64,000 nt of DNA from Cryobacterium adonitolivorans. Lineage in GTDB: Bacteria > Actinomycetota > Actinomycetes > Actinomycetales > Microbacteriaceae. A program made the position numbers and the translations under genes. This document shows, in pieces, positions 33,154 to 40,862 of this stretch; the stretch's first letter is position 1, and each line of letters starts with the position of its first letter. The stretch spans positions 1 through 64,000 of the forward strand of contig NZ_SOFL01000047.1 in the NCBI RefSeq assembly GCF_004402695.1, read 5' to 3'. The notes under the pieces were generated by a model that did not search any database, was not told the DNA's origin, and saw nothing but the letters and a program-made list of their open reading frames with translations.

Positions 33154-34196
33154 CGGTGGCCGGCGCGGCGGTGTCTGGGCCATCCGGCATCCTCGACCGG
33201 GCCGTCGGAGCGCTCACCGGCCTGGCCATCGGCGACGCCCTGGGTATGCCCAGCCAGCTGATGAGCCGGTCGGAGGTGCTGACCCGGTTCGGGCCCGGCG
33301 GCGTGACCGGGTTCGAACCCGCCGCCGCCGCCCATCCGATCGCCGCCGGGCTGCCGGCCGGCACGGTCACCGACGACACCGACCAGGCGCTGCTGTTGGG
33401 CCGGCTACTCGTTGCCGGCCGCGGCCGGCTGGCTCCGGCCGGGCTCGCCTCGGCCCTGCAGGAGTGGGAGGACCGGATGCGTGCGGCCGGGTCGCTGGAC
33501 CTGCTCGGCCCGTCCACCCGCGGCGCCCTGGCCCGGCTGCGGGCGGGGGAATCCGTGGCAGAGGCCGGCCGGTTCGGGGCGACCAACGGAGCCGCCATGA
33601 GGGTGGCCGGCGTGGGTATCCTGATGCCGACCGGCGACCTGCCGGCCCTCGTCGACAGGGTGGCGGAGACCGCCAGGCTCACCCACAACACCGGGGTCGC
33701 CATCGCCGGAGCCGCCGCTGTCGCGGCCGCCGTGAGTGCGGCGCTCGAGGGCGCGACCGTGGCCGAGTCGACAGCGGTGGCTATCGAAGCCGCCCGGCTC
33801 GGTGCGCTGCGGGGGTACTGGGTCGCGGCCGGCCAGGTGGCCGCGCGCATCCGCTGGGCGGTCGACCTGATGGATGCCCGCCGACCGGCCGAGTCACTCG
33901 AGTGGGTCTACGAGCTCGTCGGCACCAGCTTGGCCAGCCAGGAGTCGGTGCCAGCGGCCTTCGCCGTGCTCGCGCTCTACCCGGGCGACCCGTGGCAGGC
34001 GTGCCTGGCGGCCGCGTCGCTCGGCGGTGACAGTGACACCATCGCCGCGATGGCCGGAGCCGTGGCCGGAGCCGTTCACGGGGTCGACGGGTTTCCGCCG
34101 CACGCGGTCGAGACCGTGCGCCGGGTGAACGACCTCGACCTCGAACCGATCGCGGCCGGGCTGCTCGTGCTCCGCCGGTCGGCGAGGGCCGGATGA
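33150..34196 (+). CDS. ADP-ribosylglycohydrolase (DraG) family protein
   Basis: A 348-residue all-helical hydrolase with the dinuclear-metal motifs of DraG/ARH proteins: GLAIGDALGMP (about 22-32), VTDDTDQALLLG (about 73-84) and GGDSDTIAAMAGAVAGA (about 290-306). These proteins cleave N- or O-glycosidic bonds to ribose in ADP-ribosylated substrates or related ribosides. GTG 33150 overlaps the preceding stop by 4 bp. Between a permease/hydrolase and a ribokinase-like kinase it more likely releases ribose from a small riboside than repairs proteins. No ADP-ribosyltransferase is nearby. Confidence 0.88.
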   Translation: MTVAGAAVSGPSGILDRAVGALTGLAIGDALGMPSQLMSRSEVLTRFGPGGVTGFEPAAAAHPIAAGLPAGTVTDDTDQALLLGRLLVAGRGRLAPAGLASALQEWEDRMRAAGSLDLLGPSTRGALARLRAGESVAEAGRFGATNGAAMRVAGVGILMPTGDLPALVDRVAETARLTHNTGVAIAGAAAVAAAVSAALEGATVAESTAVAIEAARLGALRGYWVAAGQVAARIRWAVDLMDARRPAESLEWVYELVGTSLASQESVPAAFAVLALYPGDPWQACLAAASLGGDSDTIAAMAGAVAGAVHGVDGFPPHAVETVRRVNDLDLEPIAAGLLVLRRSARAG

Positions 34197-35170
34197 CCCC
34201 TCCCGGCGCCAGCCCGATCCACCGGCTGGTCAGCCTGGGCACCGTGGTTGTTGATCTCGTCACGTTCGTGCCGGCGCTGCCCGAGCAGGGCGGCGACGTG
34301 TTCGCCTCCGGCGGGGCGCTCGTTCCCGGCGGCGGCTATACGGCCATGGCGGCGGCCCGGCGCGCCGGCCTGCCCACGATTCACGCCGGCACCACCGGCA
34401 CCGGGCCGTTCGGGGACCTGGCCCGCGCCGCTCTCGCCGCGGCCGGCATCGAGACGGCCGTGGAGCCGGTGCCGGCGGTCGACACCGGCCTGTGCCTGGT
34501 GCTCGTGGAGCCCACTGGGGAGCGCACCTTCGTGACGCTGCCGGGTGCGGAAGGGCGGATGGAGCCGGCGATGCTCACCCGGCTGTCGCTTGCCCCCACG
34601 GATGCGGTGCTCCTGTCGGGCTACGGCCTCGCGCACCCGGTGACCGGGCAGGCGATCCTCGCCGTGCTCGCCGGGCTGCCGGCCGGGGCCACCCTCGTCG
34701 TCGACCCCGGTCCGCTCGGCCACGAGCTCGATCCCGCCGTGCGGGGGTCCCTCTTCGCCCGCGCCGACTGGTGGACCTGCAACGCGAGGGAGGCGATTCT
34801 GCTCACGGGAGAGGCCGACCCGACCGCCGCATCCGGCGTGCTCGCCGAACGGCTGGCCTCCGACCGGTCCGCGGCGACTGGGCAGGGCAACATGCCTCGC
34901 GCGCCGGGACACGCGGTGGTGCGCCTCGGCGCGGCGGGTTGCCTTCTCGCCGTCTCGGGTCGCCCGCCGGTCCTCGTCAGCGCGGTGCCGGCATCCGTCA
35001 TCTCGACGAACGGGGCCGGCGACGCCCACACAGGTGCCCTCATCGCCGCGCTGGCCGCCGGGCGGTCGCCGATCCCGGCGCTTCGCCAAGCGAACGAATC
35101 CGCCCGGGAGTTCCTCCGCTCCCGCGAGCCGTTGCCGCGGACTAGAGGGTCGCGTCGTAGGCGTGTTTGA
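34193..35170 (+). CDS. PfkB-family carbohydrate kinase
   Basis: A 325-residue ribokinase-fold kinase: PGGGYTAMAAARRAG near the N terminus (substrate binding), a VDPGPLG strand, TCNAREAILLTGE, and the ATP/catalytic loop STNGAGDAHTGALIAAL with Asp as base. It should phosphorylate ribose, a nucleoside or pseudouridine-like sugar. ATG overlaps the DraG stop by 4 bp, as last gene of the operon. Its 3' end overlaps the convergent DUF5655 gene by 29 bp. Confidence 0.88.
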   Translation: MTPPGASPIHRLVSLGTVVVDLVTFVPALPEQGGDVFASGGALVPGGGYTAMAAARRAGLPTIHAGTTGTGPFGDLARAALAAAGIETAVEPVPAVDTGLCLVLVEPTGERTFVTLPGAEGRMEPAMLTRLSLAPTDAVLLSGYGLAHPVTGQAILAVLAGLPAGATLVVDPGPLGHELDPAVRGSLFARADWWTCNAREAILLTGEADPTAASGVLAERLASDRSAATGQGNMPRAPGHAVVRLGAAGCLLAVSGRPPVLVSAVPASVISTNGAGDAHTGALIAALAAGRSPIPALRQANESAREFLRSREPLPRTRGSRRRRV

Positions 35171-35723
35171 GCCAGGCACCCACCTCGGAGTCGACCTGGC
35201 TGGCGGAGGTGAGCGGGATCCGGGCGGGGAAGTCTGCGCCGAGCTCGGTTGCGGGTCGCAGCCGGGTGCTGGGCGCCACCTCCGGCATGTCGATGCGAAG
35301 GCCCAGGTCCACGCGGTGCCGGGTGGTCGGCTGCACCACCGCGAAAGTGCGCTGCGGCCCGGTCAGCGCAACGTGCGTGGTGCGCGTCTGGATACTCACA
35401 TCGTCGAGGTCACCGGCGTACAGCAGAACGGCGTCGAGGATCGGCCGCAGCGACGGGCGGTCGTCGTACTGGGCGTCGATCAGCTCGTCGGCGGCCCGCA
35501 CCGTGGAGTCCGGGTAGCCGAACGTCTCGTGCACGAGCAGCGCGCGCGAGTAGCCGCTGACCCCCTCGGTCACCAGCCACTCGCGCAGGGCGCGTTCGTG
35601 GGGCGGGTCCAACTCCTGGATGCGGGCCAGCCAGTGCTCGAGGCCGCTGCCGGTGGACTGTTGCAATATGCCGATCTCCCAGAGCCGGATAGCGGCCCAG
35701 GGCAGCGGCTGCTCGTCGGTCAT
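35142..35723 (-). CDS. DUF4287/DUF5655-type protein
   Basis: About 193 residues. The N-terminal part (LEHWLARIQELDPPHERALREWLVTEGVSGYSRALLVHE) resembles DUF4287. The second half (VLLYAGDLDDVSIQTRTTHVAL, RTFAVVQPTTRHRVDLGLRI) resembles DUF5655, a domain also found beside nucleases and transport proteins. The biochemical role is unknown. ATG 35723 is used; GTG 35750 is in frame, but it touches the family B palindrome and adds no conserved residues. Neither start has a clear ribosome site. Confidence 0.75.
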   Translation of the reverse strand: MTDEQPLPWAAIRLWEIGILQQSTGSGLEHWLARIQELDPPHERALREWLVTEGVSGYSRALLVHETFGYPDSTVRAADELIDAQYDDRPSLRPILDAVLLYAGDLDDVSIQTRTTHVALTGPQRTFAVVQPTTRHRVDLGLRIDMPEVAPSTRLRPATELGADFPARIPLTSASQVDSEVGAWLKHAYDATL

Positions 35724-35751
35724 GCAGGCAGGGTACGCCCGCTCGTGCACT

Positions 35752-35816
35752 CCCGCGAGCCGTGAGATAAGCCCCGAAAAATCGCATTTCGTGGGGCTTT
35801 TCTCACGGTTCGCGGG
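35752..35816. repeat. Family B intergenic palindrome, copy 4
   Basis: The most complete copy: 65 bp from CCCGCGAGCCGTGAGATAAG to CTTTTCTCACGGTTCGCGGG, with inner arms GCCCCGAAA and TTTCGTGGGGC around a short centre. It ends one base before the stop codon of the NUDIX gene. Confidence 0.88.
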
Positions 35817-36272
35817 TCAGTCGATGCGTCCCGCTGCGTGCAGGAGGCGGAGGACCTCGACGCCTGCCGGCGGGCAGTGTGCGGCGTCGGCCGAAGTGGC
35901 CCAGTGCACGGCGCTCACCTCGGCGCTCGCCGACGGGTCATCGGGGGTTTCGGCACCGAACACGGCCATCCGCACGAGCCGGCCGTCGGGTTCGCCGTGG
36001 GCCTGGATCAGCACCGTGAACAGCGGTTCGAGCGCGGCGGGGTCCAGGCGCACCGTCACCTCTTCCCAGGCTTCCCTGGCGGCGGCATCCGCCTCGCTCT
36101 CGCCGGGGTCGATCTTGCCGCCGGGCATGAACCACACGTCGCGCCCGCGGGCAGTGACCATGAGCACCCGGCGGTCGCGGATCAGTGCGACGGCCGCAAC
36201 CAGAATGTCGGGGTGCGCCGGGGGTGCCGGCACCGCAGTGTCATTCACAGCGGTCGCCGGTGCATCGCTCAC
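35817..36272 (-). CDS. NUDIX hydrolase
   Basis: A 151-residue pyrophosphohydrolase. The NUDIX box runs GGKIDPGESEADAAAREAWEEV, with REAWEE carrying the metal-binding Glu residues. The box ends EEVTV, so the usual Gly of the EExGx segment is replaced. An unstructured Ala/Pro N terminus (about 20 residues) precedes the domain. It overlaps aroE by 4 bp (aroE upstream), so they are co-transcribed. Substrates such as nucleoside diphosphate derivatives are possible; none can be named. Confidence 0.9.
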   Translation of the reverse strand: MSDAPATAVNDTAVPAPPAHPDILVAAVALIRDRRVLMVTARGRDVWFMPGGKIDPGESEADAAAREAWEEVTVRLDPAALEPLFTVLIQAHGEPDGRLVRMAVFGAETPDDPSASAEVSAVHWATSADAAHCPPAGVEVLRLLHAAGRID

Positions 36273-37114
36273 GCGCGGGCGAAGGCCGAGGCTGCCCGCA
36301 CCTGCTCGTTCGTCGGTCGCACGCCGGTGTAACGCTCGAACTGTTCGGCGGCCTGCAGGGCGATCACCTCGGCGCCGGTGATCACGGTCTTGCCCATCGT
36401 GCGGGCCGCGAGGATCAGCGGCGTCTCAGCGGGCAGAGCGACGACGTCGAAGACGGTGTCGGAGGCCGATATGGCCGCGGCCGTGAAGGCGGATTCGGTG
36501 GCCTGCGCCCCGCCGGCCATGCCGATCGGCGTTACGTTCACCAGCAGCGGCGCGGTGGCGTCGCCCGGTTCGGCCCGCCAGTTGTAGCCGAGCTCGTCGG
36601 CCAGGGCCCGGCCGCGGGTCTCGTTGCGGGCCACGATGGTGCCCGCGGCGAAGCCGGAGTCGCGGAGGGCCGCGGCGACCGCCTTGGCCATGCCGCCGGA
36701 GCCGCGCAGCAGGAACGGGGTGGCCGGGTCGAGGTTATTGCTCTTCAGCAGGTCGGCCGCGGCGATGTAGTCGGTGTTGTATGCACGCAGGTAGCCGTCG
36801 TCGTTGACGATGGTATTCACCGACTGGATGGCCGTGGCCGAGGCGTCGAGTTCGTCGACGAGCGCGATGACGTCTTCCTTGAACGGCATCGACACCGAGC
36901 AGCCGCGGATGCCGAGCGCACGCACCCCGGCGATGGCGCCGGCCAGGTCGGTCGAGGTGAACGCCTTGTAGACGAAGTCCAGCCCGAACTGCTCGTAGAG
37001 GTAGTTGTGGAACCGGGTGCCGAAGTTGCTCGGCCGCGCGGCCAGCGAGATGCAGAGCCGGGTGTCCTTGTTCAGCGGGGGCTTGGTCAGTGTGGGCTTC
37101 GTTGAGTTCGTCAT
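36269..37114 (-). CDS. Shikimate dehydrogenase family protein (AroE/YdiB-like)
   Basis: A 281-residue NAD(P)-dependent dehydrogenase: CISLAARPSNFGTRFHN at the substrate site, SVSMPFKED with the catalytic Lys, NTDYIAA with the catalytic Asp, and the nucleotide loop LRGSGGMAKAVAAAL. It has S-L-A-A-R-P where AroE usually has the SxS motif, so it is closer to the YdiB or AroE-paralogue groups, and the substrate may differ from shikimate. ATG 37114 is chosen because GGAGG is just upstream. It is followed by NUDIX, overlapping by 4 bp. Confidence 0.85.
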   Translation of the reverse strand: MTNSTKPTLTKPPLNKDTRLCISLAARPSNFGTRFHNYLYEQFGLDFVYKAFTSTDLAGAIAGVRALGIRGCSVSMPFKEDVIALVDELDASATAIQSVNTIVNDDGYLRAYNTDYIAAADLLKSNNLDPATPFLLRGSGGMAKAVAAALRDSGFAAGTIVARNETRGRALADELGYNWRAEPGDATAPLLVNVTPIGMAGGAQATESAFTAAAISASDTVFDVVALPAETPLILAARTMGKTVITGAEVIALQAAEQFERYTGVRPTNEQVRAASAFARA

Positions 37115-37129
37115 CGCCTCCAATGCTAC

Positions 37130-37159
37130 GGCCCGCCCGGATTTCCATCCGGGCGGGCC
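37130..37159 (-). terminator. Hairpin terminator after cstA-ybdD
   Basis: A perfect 13-bp stem (GGCCCGCCCGGAT with complement) closes a TTCC loop, 24 bp after the ybdD stop and before aroE on the same strand. No T-run follows. Confidence 0.75.
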
Positions 37160-37182
37160 GCAGTTCTCAGTGGGGGTACCGC

Positions 37183-37392
37183 TCAGCAGCACCGGCCCTG
37201 AGGGTTGGTGTCCTGCCGGTCGGCCTGGTCGCGCCAGAACTCCTGTTCGGTCATGGCCGGCGCCGCAGCATCCGTGCCATGCACCGACTCGTGGTGCGCC
37301 CGGTACTTGTCGTAGGCGTCCTCACCCATGACGCCCTTGACATACCAGGCGAGTCCGGCCGCGGCCGAGCGCACCGCGGTGGCCACGCCCAT
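37183..37392 (-). CDS. YbdD/YjiX-family small protein (DUF466), CstA partner
   Basis: A 69-residue protein of the YbdD/YjiX family, which almost always sits beside CstA-type transporters. It contains the typical WYVKGVMGEDAYDKYRAHH core and a C-terminal EFWRDQADRQ..NPQGRCC tail. It likely modulates pyruvate or peptide uptake by CstA. Its ATG overlaps the cstA stop (TGATG), so the pair is translationally coupled. A strong terminator follows. Confidence 0.92.
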   Translation of the reverse strand: MGVATAVRSAAAGLAWYVKGVMGEDAYDKYRAHHESVHGTDAAAPAMTEQEFWRDQADRQDTNPQGRCC

Positions 37393-39674
37393 CAGTGCTC
37401 GCGCGTCTTGCGCTTGCCGGTGCTCGGGCGGGCGTCCCACAGCGCCTGGGTGGCCTTTTCGGCCGGCGTGGCCTTGAGGCCGGCCGGTGCGAAGATCCGC
37501 GACGGCACGGCGAGGTCCTCGTTGGTCGCGTTCGAGTGGGTCCGCCACGCGTTCCAGGTGGCCTGCAGCGCGGTGAAGATCACGATGACCGCGAGCGTGA
37601 CGAAGATGATCGACAGGATGCCCTGCACCATCGTGTTGCGCACGACGGCCTCCATCGCCTCGACCGAGGTGGCCGTGCCGAAGCTCGTCTCCCCGTCGGC
37701 GAGGGCATTGGAGAAGGCGGCGTTCTGGGCGAAGTAACCCACCGACGGCACGGTCGAGAAGATCTTCAGGATCGAGGCCGTGATGGTCACGACGGCCGCG
37801 AAGCTGAGCGGCAGTGCCACGATCCAGAGGTACTTGAACAGGCCTCGCTTGGCCACGATAGCCATGCACACCGCCAGAGCGATCGCGGCGAGCAGCTGGT
37901 TGGCGATGCCGAACAGCGGGAACAGCGTGTTGATGCCGCCGAGCGGGTCGGTGACACCCATCACGAGCACCGCACCCCAGGCCGCCACCATGATGCCGGT
38001 GGTCAACCAGGCGCCGGTGCGCCAGGAGGTGTCCTTGAACTTCGGGAAGAAGTTGCCCAGGCTGTCCTGCAGCATGAACCGGGCGACGCGGGTGCCGGCA
38101 TCCACTGCCGTGAGGATGAACAGAGCCTCGAACATGATCGCGAAGTGGTACCAGAACGCCATCATGCCGCTGCCGCCGGCGACCTGCTGCATGATGTTTG
38201 CCAGGCCCACCGACAGCGTCGGGGCGCCGCCGGTGCGCGACACGATGGATTCCTCGCCAACGTTGAGAGCGGTCTGGGTGAGCATGTCGGGGGTGAGGTT
38301 CACGCCGGTCAGGCCCAGGCCGTTGACGAAGGCCACCGCGCCCTGCACGGTGCCGCCGGTGAGGGCAGGCGATGCGTTCATGGCGTAGTAGATGCCCTGA
38401 TCGATCGACAGGGCGGCGACGAGCGCCATGATCGCCACAAAGGACTCCATCAGCATGCCGCCGTAGCCGATGAACCGGGTCTGGCGTTCCTTCTCGATCA
38501 GTTTGGGCGTGGTGCCGGAAGCGATCAGAGCGTGGAAGCCGGACAAGGCGCCGCAGGCGATGGTGACGAAGAGGAACGGGAAGAGTGTGCCGCTGACCAC
38601 GGGACCGGCGCCGCTGGTGGCGAAATCCGTGACGGCGGGAACGGTGATTTCCGGGCGAACGATGATGATCGCCACGGCGAGCATGCCGATGGTGCCGATC
38701 TTCATGAAGGTGGAGAGGTAGTCGCGCGGGGCCAGCAGCAGCCAGACCGGCAGGATCGCGGCGATGAAGCCGTAGACGATGATTCCGATGGCCAGCGGCA
38801 GCTTGTCGATGTGGAACATTGCCGCACCCCACTCGGTTCCGGCGATGGCGCCACCGCCGACGATCGCGGCGATGAGCAGCACGAAACCGATGATCGAGAT
38901 CTCGGTGACCTTGCCCGGGCGGAAGAACCGCAGGTAGCAGCCCATGAACAGGGCGATCGGGATGGTCATGCCGACCGAGAAGACGCCCCAGGCGCTCTCG
39001 GCGAGGGCGTTGACCACGACGAGGGCGAGGATGGCGACGATGATCACCATGATCGTGAGCGTGGCGAGGAGGGCGGCGGTGCCGCCGACGCGGCCGAGTT
39101 CGTCGCGGGCCATCTGGCCGAGCGACCGGCCGCCGCGGCGCATCGAGAAGAACAGCACCAGGTAGTCCTGCACAGCGCCGGCGAAGACCACGCCGACGAT
39201 GATCCAGATAGTGCCGGGCAGGTAGCCCATTTGCGCGGCGAGCACCGGGCCGACGAGCGGGCCGGCGCCGGCGATGGCGGCGAAGTGGTGACCGAAGAGC
39301 ACCCGGCGGTCGGTTGCGGCGTAGTCCTTGCCGTCTGCCTTGTACTCGGCGGGCGTCGCACGCCGATCATCCGGGCGCAGCAGGTGTTTCTGGATGTAGT
39401 TGGAGTAGAACCGGTACCCGATCAGGTAGGTGCAGATCGCGGCGAAGACGAACCAGATGGCGTTCACGGTCTCGCCGCGCACGACGGCGAGCATCACCCA
39501 GCTCAGTCCGCCGAGCAGCGCGATGGCCACCCAGATAGCGATCTTCACCGGGGTCCAGTGGGCCTCTTCGGCCTCGTGGATGGCTGGGTCCAGGGCTACC
39601 GGCGGCAGCGCGGGATCCTGGGTGAGGTCGGGATCGTCGATGGCGTCGTGCGGAATCTTGGACGTGGCGCCCAT
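37392..39674 (-). CDS. cstA: Carbon starvation protein CstA / pyruvate transporter family
   Basis: A 760-residue protein with 16-18 membrane helices. Family motifs include GYRFYSNYIQKHLL, FGHHFAAIAGAGPLVGPVLAAQMGYLPG and FHALIASGTTPKLIEKE. CstA/BtsT members import pyruvate (or peptides) under nutrient limitation. It starts at ATG 39674 with GGGGAG about 8 bp upstream. Its 5' region contains a weak DosR-like box. ybdD follows directly. Confidence 0.95.
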   Translation of the reverse strand: MGATSKIPHDAIDDPDLTQDPALPPVALDPAIHEAEEAHWTPVKIAIWVAIALLGGLSWVMLAVVRGETVNAIWFVFAAICTYLIGYRFYSNYIQKHLLRPDDRRATPAEYKADGKDYAATDRRVLFGHHFAAIAGAGPLVGPVLAAQMGYLPGTIWIIVGVVFAGAVQDYLVLFFSMRRGGRSLGQMARDELGRVGGTAALLATLTIMVIIVAILALVVVNALAESAWGVFSVGMTIPIALFMGCYLRFFRPGKVTEISIIGFVLLIAAIVGGGAIAGTEWGAAMFHIDKLPLAIGIIVYGFIAAILPVWLLLAPRDYLSTFMKIGTIGMLAVAIIIVRPEITVPAVTDFATSGAGPVVSGTLFPFLFVTIACGALSGFHALIASGTTPKLIEKERQTRFIGYGGMLMESFVAIMALVAALSIDQGIYYAMNASPALTGGTVQGAVAFVNGLGLTGVNLTPDMLTQTALNVGEESIVSRTGGAPTLSVGLANIMQQVAGGSGMMAFWYHFAIMFEALFILTAVDAGTRVARFMLQDSLGNFFPKFKDTSWRTGAWLTTGIMVAAWGAVLVMGVTDPLGGINTLFPLFGIANQLLAAIALAVCMAIVAKRGLFKYLWIVALPLSFAAVVTITASILKIFSTVPSVGYFAQNAAFSNALADGETSFGTATSVEAMEAVVRNTMVQGILSIIFVTLAVIVIFTALQATWNAWRTHSNATNEDLAVPSRIFAPAGLKATPAEKATQALWDARPSTGKRKTREH

Positions 39675-39758
39675 ATTCTCCCCTTTGAGATGCAGAGTAA
39701 CTCACAGCTGATTGCCGGGTAACTACACAACGGTAACAGCCGAGAACTCCTCGAACGG

Positions 39759-39772
39759 GGGCCTAAGGTCCC
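39759..39772 (-). promoter_or_regulatory. Weak DosR/DevR-like box upstream of cstA
   Basis: On the minus strand the sequence is GGGACCTTAGGCCC, which fits the relaxed GGGAC-N4-GNCCC pattern. It lies 85-98 bp upstream of the cstA ATG. Chance occurrence is possible in such GC-rich DNA. Confidence 0.3.
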
Positions 39773-39809
39773 GCGCGTGTCGCCCGTGCGACCTTCCCGC
39801 CGGCCCCGC

Positions 39810-40655
39810 TCAGGGGTGCGCGGTGCTGGTGAAGACGTCGTTGAGGGTCACGGTGCTCAGGCCTCGGTCGTGCAGCAGGCCGCTCAATTGGGGGAACACA
39901 TTCGTGACCGGTTCGAAGTTGAGGTGCCCGATCACGATGTGCTGCGGCAGGAACCAGGTGGTCGCGAAGTCCACGACCTGTTGTTCGGTGAGGAGCCCGG
40001 AGTCCGCCAGCGAGCCGTACCAGGTGGTCGGCACGGTGTAGCCCAGGTCGGCCGCGAGGGCATCCACCCTGTCGTCGTGCACACCGTACGGCGGGCGAAA
40101 GTACGGCCGGGCATCCACCCGGTAGGTGTCGCCGATGAAGTCGTGGTTTCGGCTGAGTTCGGCGGTGACGTCGGCGTCGGAGAGGGTGCTGAGGTCGGGG
40201 TGCGACCAGGTGTGGTTGCCGAGCTGGATCTGGCCGGTCTGCACGAGAGGCCGCAGCTGGTCGGCGTTGTCGGTCCAGGCGTCGTAACAGCCGGTGACGA
40301 AGAAGGTGAGCCTGGTGCCCGTCTCGGCGGCGAAGCGGATGTACCGGGCCAGCACCTCGCTGCTCGAACCGTCGTCGACGGTCCAGGCCAGGAGGGCGCC
40401 CTCGCCGGGCAGGTCAGACAGGGTGCCTGGTGGCACGGGAACCCGAACGAGACTGGGCGCGGGTCGGACGAGCGGAGCTGGCGGCGGTACAGCGCCGGGC
40501 AGCGGCCGGGGAAGAGGGCTGGAAGCAGGCGTCATCGTCGCGGTCGGGGCGCTCGGGCGCGGGGCGGGAGTGACGGCCGCACAGCCGGCGAGGGCGAGAG
40601 AGAGGCCCAGCGACGCGAGCACGGCGCGCCGGGTGAGGTCTGGGTCCTGCCGCAC
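39810..40655 (-). CDS. Polysaccharide deacetylase lipoprotein (NodB domain)
   Basis: A 281-residue exported protein. The N terminus has an RR pair followed by a hydrophobic stretch and the lipobox ALAGC (Cys25), so it is probably a lipoprotein, possibly Tat-exported. A Pro-rich linker follows to about residue 75. The NodB domain has WTVDDGSSS (motif 1, catalytic Asp and metal Asp), GNHTWSHPDL (metal His pair) and RPPYG (motif 3). It should remove acetyl groups from surface amino-sugar polymers or peptidoglycan. GTG 40655 with GGGAGG 7 bp upstream is chosen. The final His motif reads VIGHLNF. Confidence 0.88.
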   Translation of the reverse strand: MRQDPDLTRRAVLASLGLSLALAGCAAVTPAPRPSAPTATMTPASSPLPRPLPGAVPPPAPLVRPAPSLVRVPVPPGTLSDLPGEGALLAWTVDDGSSSEVLARYIRFAAETGTRLTFFVTGCYDAWTDNADQLRPLVQTGQIQLGNHTWSHPDLSTLSDADVTAELSRNHDFIGDTYRVDARPYFRPPYGVHDDRVDALAADLGYTVPTTWYGSLADSGLLTEQQVVDFATTWFLPQHIVIGHLNFEPVTNVFPQLSGLLHDRGLSTVTLNDVFTSTAHP

Positions 40656-40811
40656 GGCGGTCCTCCCCCCGGAGCCGGTCGATGGAGCTGATGGAACAGC
40701 GCAGCGAGCGGAGCGCGAGTGGAACGAGTCGAAGTTATCGTCCCCGCGGTCGGCTGACAACGCCCGTAATCGGGGGCCGCGCCCGCATCGCTAAAATGGA
40801 CGAATCCGTAC

Positions 40812-40833
40812 CCGGGCTCGCGCCCGGTGTTTT
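40812..40833 (+). terminator. Hairpin with T-run just upstream of glyS
   Basis: CCGGGC-TCGC-GCCCGG followed by TGTTTT ends 30 bp before the glyS GTG. It has the form of an intrinsic terminator. As nothing on the plus strand ends nearby, it may be an attenuator in the glyS leader. A TAAAAT -10-like hexamer lies at 40791, just upstream. Confidence 0.45.
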
Positions 40834-40862
40834 GACCATCCTTTTGGACCATTGGAGCCACC

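Noticed and set aside
40656-40862. T-box leader for glyS
   Set aside because: A terminator-like hairpin is present, but the conserved T-box sequence and a specifier stem were not found. Kept only as a possible attenuator.
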